Source: Artemia franciscana
Lineage: Eukaryota; Arthropoda; Branchiopoda; Anostraca; Artemiidae
DNA: 64,000 nucleotides
Direction: 5' to 3'
Assembly (NCBI RefSeq): GCF_032884065.1
Contig: NC_088865.1
Location: 41,729,428-41,793,427, forward strand
This document shows positions 44,336 through 56,940 of this stretch, piece after piece. Positions within the stretch are counted from its first letter, which is position 1. Every line of letters begins with the position of its first letter. The notes under the pieces were generated by a model. The model was given only the letters and a program-made list of their open reading frames with translations. It searched no databases and was not told the DNA's origin. The translations under genes and the position numbers were made by a program.

Positions 44336-44548
44336 TTGGATTAGTACTGATTAGAACCTCAAAATTTTCTTCTTCCTTCGCATGCAGTTTTCCACTTGTT
44401 TTTCAATGCCCTAAACTTAAGTTCATTAAGGTAAATGCCCTACACATTTTAATAATTTTACATGCGTTAAGGTTTTGGTGGTATATTTGTTGCAGTTAAA
44501 TTAACCCGCTAGCTGAATGACCAGTTAATGCACGCCTTCATAGAAAAA

Positions 44549-46254
44549 TAAAAAAAAACAAGTTTTTTTAACTGAAAGTAAGGAGCGACATTAAAACTTA
44601 AAACGCACAGAAATTACTTCGTATATGAAAGAGGCTGCTTCCTCATCAACGCCTCGCTCTTTACGCTAAAGTTTGACTCTTTCTCTCAATTCTTCTTTTT
44701 AAAACAGTAAAAAACTTTAGCGTAAAGAGCGGGGCGTTGATGAGGAAGCAGCCTCTTTCATATACGAAGTAATTTCTGTGCGTTTTAAGTTTTAATGTCG
44801 CTCCTTACTTTCAGTTAAAAAAACTTGTTTTTTTTATTTAATTTCTGAACGTTTTTGAATCAATGCATGTTTTGATTTTGGCTCTCCGCAGAGGAATAAT
44901 CAAAACGAAATTTGCATTTTTTTTTTTTTTTGGCTTAATGGCTTTCTCATAATTTTGATCGAATGATTTTGAGAAAAAAAAGAGCGGGGGACGAAACCTA
45001 GTCGCCCCCCGATTTTTTGGTTAATTAAAAAGGCAACTAGAACTTTTAATTTTTTACGAATCTTTTTATTGGTAAAAGATTTACGTAACTTATAAATTAG
45101 CTTACGTAAAGAACTTTTGTATTCTCATGTTTTTATTACATATATGAGGGGATTCGCCCCATCGTCAGTACCTCGCTCTTTACACTAAAGCTTAAATTTT
45201 ATCCCAATTCATTAAGAATGACCCCCTGAATCACAAAAGCCGTAGAATAAGTAGTTGAAATTACTGAAAATACTTTAGCGTAAAGAGCGAGGTATTAGAA
45301 GGAGGTGAGCCCCTCATATGGGTAATAATTTCTGTTTGTTTTAAGTTTTATTGCTGTTCCTTACTTCCAGCTGAAAAAGCTTTTTCACTTTTATTTTTTA
45401 ATTGTTTTTTTTTTTAAATAATGCTAGTAGCCTATATCCTGCTCTCCCTTCATGGAAATTTTCTTCTCCCATTACAAATTCTCTAAGGAAAGTTCCCCCA
45501 GCATATCCCCCTCTTCTCAACCCCTCTCCCAAACTAAAAAAATCCTCCTGAAAACGCCTGTATACTTCCCAATAACCATTACTATATGTAAGCACAGGTC
45601 AAAGTTTGTAACTTGTTGCCCCTCCCCCGGGGACTTTGGGGGAGTAAGGCGTCCCCAAAGACATAGTTATAAGGTTTTTCGATTACGAGGAATAAAATGG
45701 CTATCTCAGAATTTTGATCCGTTGACTTTGGGAAAATAATTAGCGTGGGAGGGGGCCTAGGTGCCCTCCAATTTTTTTGGTCACTTAAAAAGGGCACTAG
45801 AACTTTTCATTTCCGTTAGAATGAGCCCTCTTGCAACATTCTAGGACAACTGGGTCGATACGATCACCCCTGGGAAAAAGAAAAAAAAAAACAAATAAAC
45901 ACGCATCCGTGATCTGCCTTCAGGCAAAAAATGCAAAATTCCACATTTTTGTAGATAGGAGCTCGAAACTTCTACAGTAGGGTTCTCTGATACGCTGAAT
46001 CTGATGATGTGATTTTCGTTAAGATTCTATGACTTAGGGGGCGTTTCCCCCTATTTTCTAAAATAACTCAAATTTTCTCAGGCTCGTAACTTTTGATGGG
46101 TAAGACTAAACTTGATGAAACTTATATATTTAAACCAGCATTAAAATGCGATTCTTTTGATGTAGCTATTGGTATCAAAATTCCATTTTTTAGAGTTTTG
46201 GTTACTATTGAGCCGGGTCGCTCCTTACTACAGTTCGTTACCACGAACTGTTTG
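44549..46254 (+). mobile_element. Fold-back element copy 6, near full length (about 1.7 kb)
   Basis: + orientation counterpart of copy 4. It starts at an A-run and CAAGTTTTTTTAACTGAAAG, has the large palindrome module at about 44565-44825 (arms close with CCTCGCTCTTTACGCTAAAG and its inverse), the second palindrome at about 45130-45380, and ends with GAGCCGGGTCGCTCCTTACT and CCACGAACTGTTTG at 46254. No coding frame of note. Confidence 0.72.
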
Positions 46255-46289
46255 AAACTTGCGGTTTACAATTGATAATGCCTGGTAGG

Positions 46290-47080
46290 TAAACAAAGTA
46301 AATGAATCTGTAAATGTTTTTGATCAGACTGATGATAATTCACCGATCAGCATCAGTAAAAGCATCCATAATTTTAAATAGTGGTTACATACAAAAATGA
46401 GAAGACAATAAGGAATAGAAAAAAATCCTCATTATCTTCTCTTTTTAGTAAGAGTGACTGAGAGCTAACATTAAATAGTTTCCAATGATTGGGCGTTCTT
46501 AAATAATTTATTGTCAGTTTTAGGCTAAATTTGAAACTTTAAAATGAATGCATTCCTACACAACTTTTAGGTCTGGTCGGTGGCAATTCACTGGTCGGTA
46601 GCACATGATATGCATGAAAAGGGGTAAGGATGACTGATAAGCTGATAGACTGATAGATGACTGAAAGCTGATAAGGGATAAGAATGACTAACAACTGAAA
46701 TTGTTGTTTCTATTGAACTTTGGTTCTAATATTAATAGTTCTTGGTTTAAAATACATTTTGCTTTAAAACCTTAAAGTAAAATGAAGGTTCGAACAGCTT
46801 TTTGATTAAGGTGATGACAATTCAGTGATCAGCAATAAAAAAGTTTATTATGATTAAATTGCTATCAACTAAAATATATTTTCCCGTTTATTATTGGTTA
46901 AAAATCATTCATCACTGGTCTTACAACTGTTTAGTCTTCAAAATTTTAAAATGTTTATAAATGTGAACTGCTTTTCGATGAGGCTAGTGACAACTTATCA
47001 GTCTAAAGCAACAAAAATTTTCTTAATAGTAAAGAATGACTAATATCTGAAATCATTGCTCTTATCAAATAAAGAAACAG
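46290..47080. repeat. Degenerate tandem repeat, about four units
   Basis: A phrase like 'TTTTTGAT.AGRCTGATGACAATTCA.YGATCAGCA' recurs at about 46315, 46570, 46800 and 46975, with variable spacing around 170-250 bp. It is strongly diverged. Confidence 0.45.
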
Positions 47081-47084
47081 TTTT

Positions 47085-48456
47085 TTTTTAACTTAAGAGT
47101 TGTGAGAAATAGTCAAACTTCAGCGTCAAGAGTGAGGCGCTGAAGACGGGACAGCCCCTTTCATATACGGAATAAATTCGCCTCGTCTTAAGTTTTAAGC
47201 TTACTCCTTACTTTCAGCTGGAAAAAAAAAACTGTTTTTTTTTATTCAATTTCTGAACATTTTTGAAATAATGCAGATTTTCGATTTGGCTCACCGCAAT
47301 GAATTATTATAACTATTTAGCACATTAATTTTACTTTTTTAGCTAAGTGGCTATCTCAAAATTTTGATCGGGCGATTTTGAGAAAACAGGTGCGAGGGAG
47401 GGGTCTTAGTTTCCCCCAATGTTTTGGGCACTTAAAAAGGAGACTAGAACTCTTATGAATATTTTTATTAGTTATAAGTATACGCAGCTTACGAATTAAC
47501 TTACGTAAAGAACTTCTACATTCGTATATTTTTATTACGCATATAAGGGGGTTTGCCCCTCGTCAATACCTGGCTCTTTACATCAAAGGTCAAATTTTCT
47601 TCATTCTTTAAGAATGGCCCAAAGTACATAGGGTTAAATCAGAATAAATAGCTCTTATGAAAATACTGAAAAAACTCAAATTTTTGATCGTGCGATTTTG
47701 AGAAAACAGGAGCGAGGGAGGGGTCTTAGTTTCCCCCAATGTTTTGGTCACTTAAAAAGGAGACTAGAACTCTTATGAGTGTTTTTATTAGTTATAAGTA
47801 TACGCAGCTTACCAATTAACTTACGTAAAGAACTTCTACATTCGTATATTTTTATTACGCATATAAGGGGGTTTGCCCCTCGTCAACACCTGGCTCTTTA
47901 CATCAAAGGTCAAATTTTCTTCATTCTTTAAGAATGGCCCAAATTACAAAGGGTTAAATCAGAATAAATAGCTCTTATGAAAATACTGAAAAAAAACTTT
48001 AGCGTAAAGAGCGAGGCATTGACGAGGGGGCGATCCCCCTCGCATACGTAATAGTTTCTGTTCATTTTAAGTTTTAATGTTGCTTCTTACTTTCAATTGA
48101 AATCCGGCACCTTCACGGAAAATTCCCCACGAGAAATTCCTCCATGGAAAGATCCTTCCACTTGATCTTTTCCCCTGACCTCCCCCCAGAAAAATCTACC
48201 CTGAAAACATCTGGGTACTTCCCAATAACCAATTCTATATGTAAGTAATGGGCAAAGTTCACAACTTGCAACACTTCCCCTGGGGTCTGTGGGGGATTAA
48301 GTCATCCTCAGAGACAGAGTTACTATTTTATTTTATTTTTACTACGATGAACAAAATGGCTATCTCAAAATTTTGATTGGGTAACGTTGGGGAAAATAGA
48401 AGCGTGGGAGGGGGCATAGATACCCTCCATTTTCGTGGTCCCTTAAACAGGGCACT
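47085..48456 (+). mobile_element. Fold-back element copy 7 with internal 320-bp tandem duplication
   Basis: Family landmarks from the first palindrome (AACTTCAGCGTCAAGAGTGA) through GAAATCCGGCACCTTCACGG to AGGGCACTACTACTTTTAAG. Segment 47357-47676 is repeated almost exactly at 47677-47995 (period 320, for example GCGATTTTGAGAAAACAGG at 47372 and 47692), a recent internal duplication. The outer CAAACAG end is missing. Confidence 0.7.
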
Positions 48457-48685
48457 ACTACTTTTAAGATGGGAGAAATAATACCCTATTTACAAGAACC
48501 TTGGATGGTTACATATTTCAACGCCCTTTCGATGTCCCAGTGACCCACGATTGCCGGAGGAAAAAAATAGGATACGCCTGGTTTCAAGCTCATTCAAAAT
48601 TCCGAAAAATCTTTTTCCTAATCAGTTTTATTGTTAAGATGAAAATAAATAGCATCTATCATTAAAAAATCAAATTTGTATTTGA

Positions 48686-50660
48686 ATGAATATTTTTCCC
48701 ATACACGGCAGTTTTTCAAACAAACAAAAAAATCTACTTGCAGAGGGGACTGCAAGGGGGAGTCATACTTTGGATGTGAAGGAAGATTTAGTTTTTGAGG
48801 AAGAATTAGTGACAGTACTAAAAGGATTACAAAATATTAAGGCCCCAGGTGCTGATACTGTGGTAAATGAGCTTCTTAAATATTGTGGCTCTGAGGTTAG
48901 AAATAAGTTACTGAAGATTATGAATATGATTTTTGAAATAGGGAAAATACCTAGCGGTTTTAGGAAAACCCTAATTAAACCTCTGTATAAGAAAGGTGAT
49001 GAGAGTGAGTGTGGTAATATCGAGGCATTAGCCCGGTCTCTGTAGGCAGCAAATCACTTAGTAATATGATACTTTTTAGACTGAGAGATGCTGTAGATAA
49101 AATGATAATAGTAGAATAGTGCAATTTTAGATAGGGTACAGGGTGTGTCGACCAAATTTTCACTCTTAGATTACAATTGAGAGGTGCTTGAGTTATCAAA
49201 TACCTCTTGTTATTTGTTTTATAGATTACGAGCAAGCGCTCGATTCTGTTAATAAGAGCTTTAGCGAAGGTCTTATCCTTGTATGGTATACCAGACAAAT
49301 ACATTAAAGTGATTAGTACTATGTACGGGAATAACACTCCTGTGGTTAAGATAGGAAATGAGGTTAGCAACTGGTTTCATATTAAATCAGGAGTTAAGTA
49401 CGGTTATGTTCTATCCCCCTTTATATGGATTATTTTGATGGACTTTGTCTTAAGGACGACAGGATTTTTTGGGGAGTAGGGAGAGGGATCTTAGGAGGAT
49501 TGGAAATGGATCAAATGCCTTTTAGCTCCTAAATAGTTGTGTTTCGGGTGTGTCCTTATGGATCGTTCTCTGGACCAAGACTCTACGATAACTCTTTCTA
49601 TACGAAGTGCCCTGGTCTAAAACCAAAAAGTAAATATAATAAATAGTATATTATGCCAAAATCGTTATTCACTTAGGTAGTGCTAGTGCGCTGCCTATGA
49701 TAGCCTTTTTCATGGATTTTTTTTTCATATCTTTTTTTCCAAACCGTAATTCCCAAAAACGTGGAACCAATTTTGGAATAGGTATGCCGTGAGTTGCAAT
49801 GGAAGAACACGGAATCAAATGAGGAGGAAAAACTTTCCTGGACTTGGATTATGCTGAGATTTAAGCATACTAGAAAAAGTGAGCAAAACGAATGAGCTTA
49901 TAGTTGTTTAGCGGGTTCAGGGTGCTAGAATAGTTCTGAAAATTAATGTTAAGAAAACTAAGTCGCTAAGGCCAGGATTAAGTGAAGATGAAAAGATGAC
50001 GTTGGGTAACGAAAAGATCGATCAGATGGACAGCTTCACTTACCTTGGTTGTATTTTTAGTAAAGACAGTGGGAGCAATGAAGATGTTAAAAGTAGAATC
50101 GCCAAGGTTCAGGGTGTTTTTTCAAAGTTGAAAAAAGTCTGGGAGAATAGGAAGATAAGTCTGCAAACCAAAATTAGAATATTGGAAGTTACAGTGATGA
50201 CAGTGGTCAAATATGGTTCTGGAGCATAGGTGCTCCGAAAAGCGGATGAAGATTTGCTAGATGTTTTCCAAAGAAATTGCCGACGGATCGTTCTGGATAC
50301 CCGGCTGACTGATTGTATGTCAAACAGTAGGCTCTACGAAAAGTGCGGTTCAATCCCCCTTTCTAGGGCTATATTGAGAGAAAGGTTGAGATTGATTGGG
50401 TATGTTCTGCGGATGAGAGATAAGCGATTGCCGGAGATTGTCCTTTTCGGCCTTCCGTCAAGGGCTAAATGGAAAGCAGGTCGTCTGTGACTTGGGTAGT
50501 ATGATGTTATAAAGAAAGATTCTAGGGAAATGGGAGCTTCCTGGGAGGTTGTAAAGAGGGAGGCTTTGAATAGATTGGGATGGAGGAGGAGGGTGCCTTG
50601 CTGTGTTGGCCTCAGGCGGCTTGGGGCTCTGATGAGTTGTTAGTAGTAGTACTAGTAGCT
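48686..50660 (+). pseudogene. RTE-like LINE copy 2, reverse transcriptase with insertion
   Basis: From DVKEDLVFEEELVTVLKGLQ and NIKAPGADTVVNELLKY (48686-49045) through IDYEQALDSVN-like (about 49220), YGIPDKYIKVISTMYGNNTP, IKSGVKYGYVLSPFIWIILM and MDFVLRTTG. A 333-bp foreign segment (about 49464-49796) then interrupts it. After it come LDLDYAE (catalytic box damaged), INVKKTKSLRPGLSEDEKMT, LGNEKIDQMDSFTYLGCIFS, KADEDLLDVFQRNCRRIVLD and RLRLIGYVLRMRDKRLPEIV. It ends at the TAG tail (50640-50660). Several stops and frame changes are present. Confidence 0.82.
49464..49796. other. 333-bp insertion inside RTE-like copy 2
   Basis: Sequence without counterpart in copies 1 and 3 splits the reverse transcriptase between ...TTAAGGACGACAGG and CAATGGAAGAACACGG. 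It has no clear inverted ends and is not identified. Confidence 0.55.
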
Positions 50661-50739
50661 AATGGCTTATTTTATGACTAAAACGTGCAGGGTATAAATC
50701 ATAGTAGTATATGCCCTTGTAGAACCGAGTAATGGAGAT

Positions 50740-53424
50740 TGCAGTGACTCGAATGAATTTTACTTGCAGCTACAGGAACAAATATAGTAGAAATATATTA
50801 TTTTTATTAGGAGAGTTCAATGCCCAAGTTGGTAGAAATAGGGATAGATGGTATCCTAGCCTAGGAAAACTTGGCTTCGGAAAAGAAATATAGTAATGGC
50901 TACTGATTGCTGCAATTTTGTAGGTATAACAATTTAGTTATAACCAATACAGTATTTGATCATAAAATGGCCTATAAAGTTAACATGGTTTTCTCATGAT
51001 GGTACGACATCCTATATCATTTATTATTTATTGTAAACCGAAGATTGGCAGTATCGGTGCAAGATAATGATGATAATTGATACAGTTATTGATGATAAAA
51101 GTAAAGGCCAGCAATGCCTAGGATTAGCCTACAGCTGAAATTTAGGAAGGGTAGCTACCTTCTGGGAAGCTAACTCCAGAATGAGAATTTGAGAGAAACT
51201 TTCCAGGAACAGTTGATTACTAAACGGGAGAGTTTAAAATTTGACAATGTAGAAAATGGATTGAATAAATTTAGGAAAATAGCTTGTGAAGTCGCTGACG
51301 ATGTCTTAAGGAAGAAAGTTAGAAACGCTGCTAAGAATACTAGTGAAGATGCTGTATGTTAATGTAGAGGAGTAGAGGCTAGTACAAGAATTATTTGAGT
51401 GATAGATCGTGTGAAAATAAGAGGAACGTAAAGAAAGTGCAGAAAGCATTAAAATTTGAGCTAAGGAAGTGTTAAGTGGAGGCTATGGATAAAATTTCTG
51501 AAGATCTGGAAGATGCACAGGCGGCATAATAGTAAAATGTTGTTCTGGGATGTTTTTGAATTTAGATGGAACAGTCAATTTGGACTTGTCCCAGTTAAAG
51601 ATTGGAACGGGGCTACCATTAGTGATAAAGAAAGAGTTAAAGAGATATAGGCAGAACCAAAGAGTATGGATAACTTATAACAGTGGAAACTGGCACTAGT
51701 GTCAGCAAAAAACATCGGTGCCATCTAGCATTTGGCACCAGTTGCCATTTTTTCTAGTTTTGTATTCGTTTTTCTGTCAGGAACTGAGATCAAACACTTA
51801 TTACTTCACCAATTTTATCGACTACACAAATTAAAATGAATTACTCCTATTATTACACTGAAAAAAATGATTAGTTTCGCCATATACTAGATAGCGTTGT
51901 TAGTTTTTTATTTGTCGAAACTAGTGCTATTTCTGTATCTTTTAAGTTATCTATACTCTTTTGGTTGAACATTTTGAGAATGTGTCAAAACATGATATAG
52001 TTATACGAAAAGATATAGAATAGAATAAAAGTTTATGACATCTTGGATGTGAAGGAATATTTATTTTGTGAGGAAGAATTAGTGACAGTGCTTAAAGGAT
52101 TAAAAACTAATAAGGCCCCGGTGCTGATAGCGTGGTAAAAGAGCTTTTTAAATATGGTGGCTATGAAGTCAGAGATATGTTACTAAATATTGCGATTACA
52201 ATTTTTGAAAAAGGGGAAGGACTTAGCGATTTTAGGAAAACTCTAATTAAACAACTGCATAAGAAAGGTGATAAGAGTGAGTTAAGTAATTATAGAGGCA
52301 TTAGCTTGGTATATTTAGGAATTAATCTACTTAGTATGATGTTACTTTTTAGACATAGAGATGCTTTAGATAAAGTTTTAAGAGAAGAACACTGTTTTTC
52401 TAGGAAAAGGAGAGGATGCGTTGACCAAATTTTCACTCTTGGATTAATTATTGCAAACTGCCTGATTTACCAAACCCGTTTAGTCCTCGATTCTATAGAT
52501 TATGAGCAAACGTTTTATATAGCTGATAGAAGAGGTTTAGCAAAGGTCCTATCCTTTTATGGTACACCAGATAAATACATTAAAGGGATTGGTGCTATGT
52601 ACGAAAATAACATTGGGTCAGTTAAGGTAAAAAATGATGTTAATTGCTTGTTTCATTTTAAATCAGGAGTCAAGAATGGTTGCGTCTTATCCCCATTTTA
52701 TATGGATCATTTTGACGGACTTTATCCTAAGGAGCACAGCAAAGGCAATAGGAGAAAACGAGAGCGATTGAGGAAGTAAAACTCTCTCCTAGGCTTAGGT
52801 TATGCTGATGATTTAAGCATCCTAGATCAAAATGATAACAAAATCAGTTAATTTTGAACTTTTGCGAGTTCAAGGTGCAAGAATAGGTTTGTAATTTATG
52901 TTAAGAAGACTAAGTCGCTAAGATTACGAATAAGTTTAGGTGAAGAAGGGATTTTGGTAACGAGAAGATCGATCACGTGAACAGCTTCACTTACCAAGGT
53001 AGTATTATTAGTAAAGACAGTGGGTGCAGTGAATATGTTAAAAGTAGAATAGCCATTGCCCAGGGTGTTTTTTCACAGCTGAAAAAAGTCTGGAAGAATA
53101 TGAAAATAAGTCTGCGCATCAAGATTAGAATATTGGAAGCTACAAAAGTGACATTTTTCTGGTATATTTTTGAAGCGTGGGTGCTCTGAAAAACGGAAGA
53201 TGATTTTCTAGACAGTTTGTCAATCATCGTCCTTATCGGACAACCGTCTAGGACCATACAAAAAGCAGGTGGTCTCCGATTAGGGTGGAAAGATGTCGTG
53301 AGGAAAGATTTTAGGGAAATGGAAACCTCTTGGGAGGGTGAAAAGAGGGAGGATATGAATAAATTGGTATGGAGGATGAGCGTGCGTAGCTTGGTGCTGC
53401 AGTGAGTTGTTAGTAGTAGTAGTA
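50740..53424 (+). pseudogene. RTE-like LINE copy 3, endonuclease and reverse transcriptase remnants
   Basis: The most 5'-extended copy. An endonuclease piece with the catalytic GEFNAQVGRNRDRWYPSLG-like segment (about 50812-50870) is followed by a degraded linker (KVRNAAKNTSEDAV, about 51320) and a foreign stretch at about 51660-52035. The reverse transcriptase follows (52036-52780): KALNTNKAP-like, LSNYRGISLV, DALDKVLREEHCFSRKRRGC, VDQIFTLGLIIANCL, SIDYEQTF and IKGIGAMYENNIGSVKV. After a frameshift, LGYADDLSILD-like and VNSFTYQGSIISKDSGCSEY continue to the LVLQ end and TAG tail at 53408-53424. Dead. Confidence 0.8.
51660..52035. other. Insertion of about 370 bp inside RTE-like copy 3
   Basis: Separates the linker from the DVKE reverse-transcriptase start, a junction that other copies suggest should be close. 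It includes AACTGGCACTAGTGTCAGC and, further on, GAAACTAGTGCTATT. It is not identified. Confidence 0.45.
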
Positions 53425-54188
53425 TATATATATTTGCCTGTTATTGCCCATATTATAATTGTCTGTTCGCCCTTTCCCGGGCTCTCGGTAGGCTTGTATA
53501 TATTTGCTATAAATATAGACATTGGAGTTTATAAGGACGTTAACAAAGAACCTGATCAAATACTGCTGAACTTCATATTAAAACTTTTGGTGAAGGAATA
53601 GCAATATGTAAGGACGTTGACAAAGGATGTAATTATATAGGCAAGTCTGAAGCAAAAGCTGGTAAAACCACATCTGGCACCAAAAGAAGAAGAGATCGGG
53701 CCATCAGTAACTGAAACACTAAGAAAACGATGTTGTAATTTTAAAAAGCTACTTCTAATTTAAGATATATTTCCTTGAACAAAGTACAAACAACATGACA
53801 CGACTTAACTCACAATTGTTGAAATTTATACGTCGTTTCAAAACAAGAATAAATTTTTGTCTGACAGTCCGGACTATCAAGTCTGACAAGACATCCGAAC
53901 AGCCAAAGCAAAGGGCATCAAAAAAAATGTTAAAGGTATTGTTTAACAATAATGAAGCACAACTAAATATTTGATTAGAAAACAAGCGAAAGCGAGAATT
54001 ATAACAGCTAAAGCAAATGGCATGGAACAAACGAGAGCGAGAATCACACTTAATAACATTTGGTGGTACTACATAATATTGAAAATAGTTTCTTTGGTTT
54101 TGTGAAAATAAAACGGGTTAAAACATCACAGAATTCTGTAATGCACTTATGTAAAATAAATAATAAATAAATGTACTACAAATAAGTG
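53425..54188. other. No recognisable feature
   Basis: TA repeat at 53424-53432, then AT-rich sequence. No gene was seen. Confidence 0.4.
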
Positions 54189-54800
54189 CATTAAAGTGAT
54201 TTATGCTATGTACAGAAATAAAATTTTTGTGTTTAAGGTAGGAAGTGAGGTTTGGTTTGGTGTTGTCAAAACAAACGATTTTTTAGAGACTTTGAGAATT
54301 CAGGGTTCAAAAATGGGTTTGAAAACCATTATCAAGAAGACTAAGCACTTTACCGCAGGAATAAATGAGGGTGAAGATGTGATTTTAAATAGCATAAAAA
54401 TCGTTCACGTTGATAGCTTCACTTACCTGAGTTGTGCTATTATAAAAATGGTGAATGCGGTAAGGATAAAAAGAAGAATAGAATGGTCAAGTTGGAGGGT
54501 GTTTTTCTCCCAGTTATCAAAAGCTTGGAAGATATGGAATGGAAATTTATCAACTAAGATTAGAATATTGGAAGCTACGGTCATGACAGCGGTCAAGTAC
54601 TGCTCAAAAGCGCGGGTGCTTCGTAACACTGAGGGGGATTTGTTAAATGTTTCCCAATGGATATGTCAGTTTTCGAAACTTTTTCTACTGACTGTATATC
54701 AAGCAGTAAGGTGCACAGAAAGTTGGGATAGAGAAGTATCGTGCGCATCTGCATTGGGTTCATGTGGCTTGCTGCTGCAGTGAGTTGCCATTGCTAGTAT
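54189..54800 (+). pseudogene. RTE-like LINE copy 4, internally deleted
   Basis: An open frame (54196-54783) aligns with the family: FKVGSEV, then directly NDFLETLRIQGSKMGLK, HVDSFTYLSCAIIK, LSTKIRILEATVMTAVKYCS and NTEGDLLNVSQW. The whole catalytic YADD region is missing, so this is a deleted copy despite its open frame. It ends at GCTGCTGCAGTGAGTTG without a TAG run. Confidence 0.78.
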
Positions 54801-55769
54801 TGTGGTAGAGTTAAAGTTGGGAGTGATCTTTCAGCAAAGTTTATCGACCCTAAGAATTTAGATCGATTTATTATATTGAAAAAAAAAATAGGAATCACGT
54901 GGGATGTGATTCAAAGATTGAAGATTTTTATAGATTGGAATGTAGGATGTGCGTATTAATCTGTTCGGTTTAAGTTTTAATGTCGCTCCTTACTTACTGT
55001 TAGAAAAACTTGTTTTTTTTTATTATTTAATAGTCATTAATGCAAACCCATTACACAGCTTAGATTTACCGATTATCACGAGTTGTTAGTAAAAGTTTTT
55101 TTTTTCTCTCTAGATATTCAAGATACGATAAACACTATTTTCGTTTATCTAAAGCTCCTATTTCCAAGTTTTGTTCTGACCAAGAAAAGAGAAAACAACA
55201 AAGTACAAAACTTTAGGGTAAAGAGCGGGGCGTTAAGGAGGTAAGGTGTGTTTGGAAGTCAACGAACTGTTAATGTTAGACTTTCTACGAACGGGAAGTA
55301 TTGTCAAATCAAACGAATCAATTTGTTGCTTATTTATTTTTGCGGCTTAACGTGGCAGCACTGACAAAAATGTGATACTGTCTTAAAAATTGCTAATTTT
55401 GAAACGAGTTAAAGGAAAATTGTAGAAAATCTCGACTGTCAGGTTTTAATAGACCCAAGATGGTTTCGAGAGAAAAAATATTGTATTTTGATGTCCTTGG
55501 TGCTGTAATAAAAACTCAAAACGCGTTTTTCAGTTTATCATGCTCTCCTTAATATTTATTGTGTAACATACCACCTTTTTAATAACCGTAACCCTACTGC
55601 GTTAGTGATAATCAAATATGGAAATGAAAGCTACAATTTTACCGTACTCTTAGTGTTTGAAAATGAGAGAACGGTCTAGCATTACCTCCAATAAAATAAA
55701 AAAGTATACAAGAACGGGTTTTGTAACATTGTTGCTGCGGTTCTTTGTAATTGAGGAGATGTTGTAAAG
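54801..55769. other. Upstream region of the TYMP-like gene, with fold-back scraps
   Basis: Two fragments of the fold-back family are present: TTTAAGTTTTAATGTCGCTC (about 54969-55025) and AACTTTAGGGTAAAGAGCGG (about 55210). No promoter element can be fixed by eye. Confidence 0.45.
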
Positions 55770-55887
55770 ATGTTAAGCATACCAGACACAATTCAAAAGA
55801 AAAGAGACAAACTAGAGTTAAATCAAAAAGATATTGAATTTTTTGTGCAGCAAGTTGTTAATAATGGTGCCGATGATGCTCAAGTTG
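55770..55887 (+). CDS. TYMP: Thymidine (pyrimidine-nucleoside) phosphorylase, exon 1
   Basis: Encodes 39 residues and one base: MLSIPDTIQKKRDKLELNQK, then DIEFFVQQVVNNGADDAQV, then donor G|GTAAGA. The pattern 'IP..I.KKRD...L...DI.FFV..VV......QVG' is the all-alpha N-terminal domain of thymidine phosphorylase, which cleaves thymidine with phosphate to thymine and deoxyribose-1-phosphate in the cytosol. An in-frame TGA at 55752-55754 precedes the ATG, supporting the start. The next part (IGAMLMA-like) was sought to the window end and not found, so either intron 1 exceeds 8 kb or this exon is a stranded fragment. Confidence 0.82.
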
Positions 55888-56783
55888 GTAAGATTCTCTT
55901 TTTTTCAAATTTTTTATTGACTAGAACTAACACTTAATCTAGAATAGCACATAGAAATTGACAAAAGGGCATAAAAAGTGTGTTAATATCATAGAAAAAG
56001 TAAACCACGTGAAAATATGGGGAAATCATTGACTATTTCTACTCAGATCTGCATTCAGGAATTAATTCCAGAGGAAATAAAAAAGACGTTTCACTATCCC
56101 CAAAAAATTAAGCATATGAAGAAAAGGGAAATTGAGTGATTACAGGGCTTTTTATAAAAATTTGACATTTTGGCTCGACGGATCAAAAAAGCGAAAAATA
56201 AATCTGACAGTCTAGATTCTTATTCCGTTATTTTTTTATAATCTAGGATACTTTCCTTGATTCATTCGAAATTTAAAGATATTGTTTGTAAATGAATTTG
56301 GCAGAACGTCGGTAATTATGATAAAGTATTCGTAATCAGAATTTGATTGACATTTCCTTTCCTTCTTTGTGATAACTGGGTGATTTTGCTCTATGGTTGA
56401 AATATTTGTCCACATCTGAGTTGAGACTACTTCCTAGACTTCGTAGATTCCCAAAATTTAGTTTGAATAAAAAAGCCTGTCGACCAGTTACTGCGCATAC
56501 TGCGTTTTATTACCGATCATAGAGCTTATTGGTTGTCCCCATAGCCAACCAAAATCCCAAATCGTTAAACCTATATCCATGGGATCTAGAAGTTAGTCGA
56601 CTAGGCATTTATTCCGTTCGACCCGGTACGTTTTACTCTAAAAAGTCTATATCTTCTGTATCTAGACGATATCGCTTATAATTCTATATCTAGATCAGAA
56701 ACTCTATGTCTTCTTTCAGCCTGTTCCCTTCTTAAATGTCTGATTTATATTTGTAATTATCTTGTTTCGATGTTGGTTAAGAC
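55888..56783. other. TYMP-like intron 1, proximal part
   Basis: AT-rich and unrecognised. Confidence 0.4.
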
Positions 56784-56940
56784 CAGAGGCGTATTTAGGA
56801 TTTTTTGGGGGGATTTTACAAAAAACTAATAAAAATTTTCAAATATTTGTTTATATTCATTTTTATTATGTATTTACGAGTCAGAAAAACATTCTGGGGG
56901 TGGGGGGCTCAAAACTCCTAAGAACCTGGATACGGCCTTG
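56784..56940. mobile_element. hAT-type MITE, 157 bp, with 8-bp target duplication
   Basis: Ends CAGAGGCGTATTTAGG and CCTGGATACGGCCTTG are imperfect inverted repeats of the same type as the MITE at 36151. Flanking 8-mers GTTAAGAC (56776-56783) and GTTGAGAC (56941-56948) match at seven of eight bases, the size hAT transposases make. Non-coding. Confidence 0.75.
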
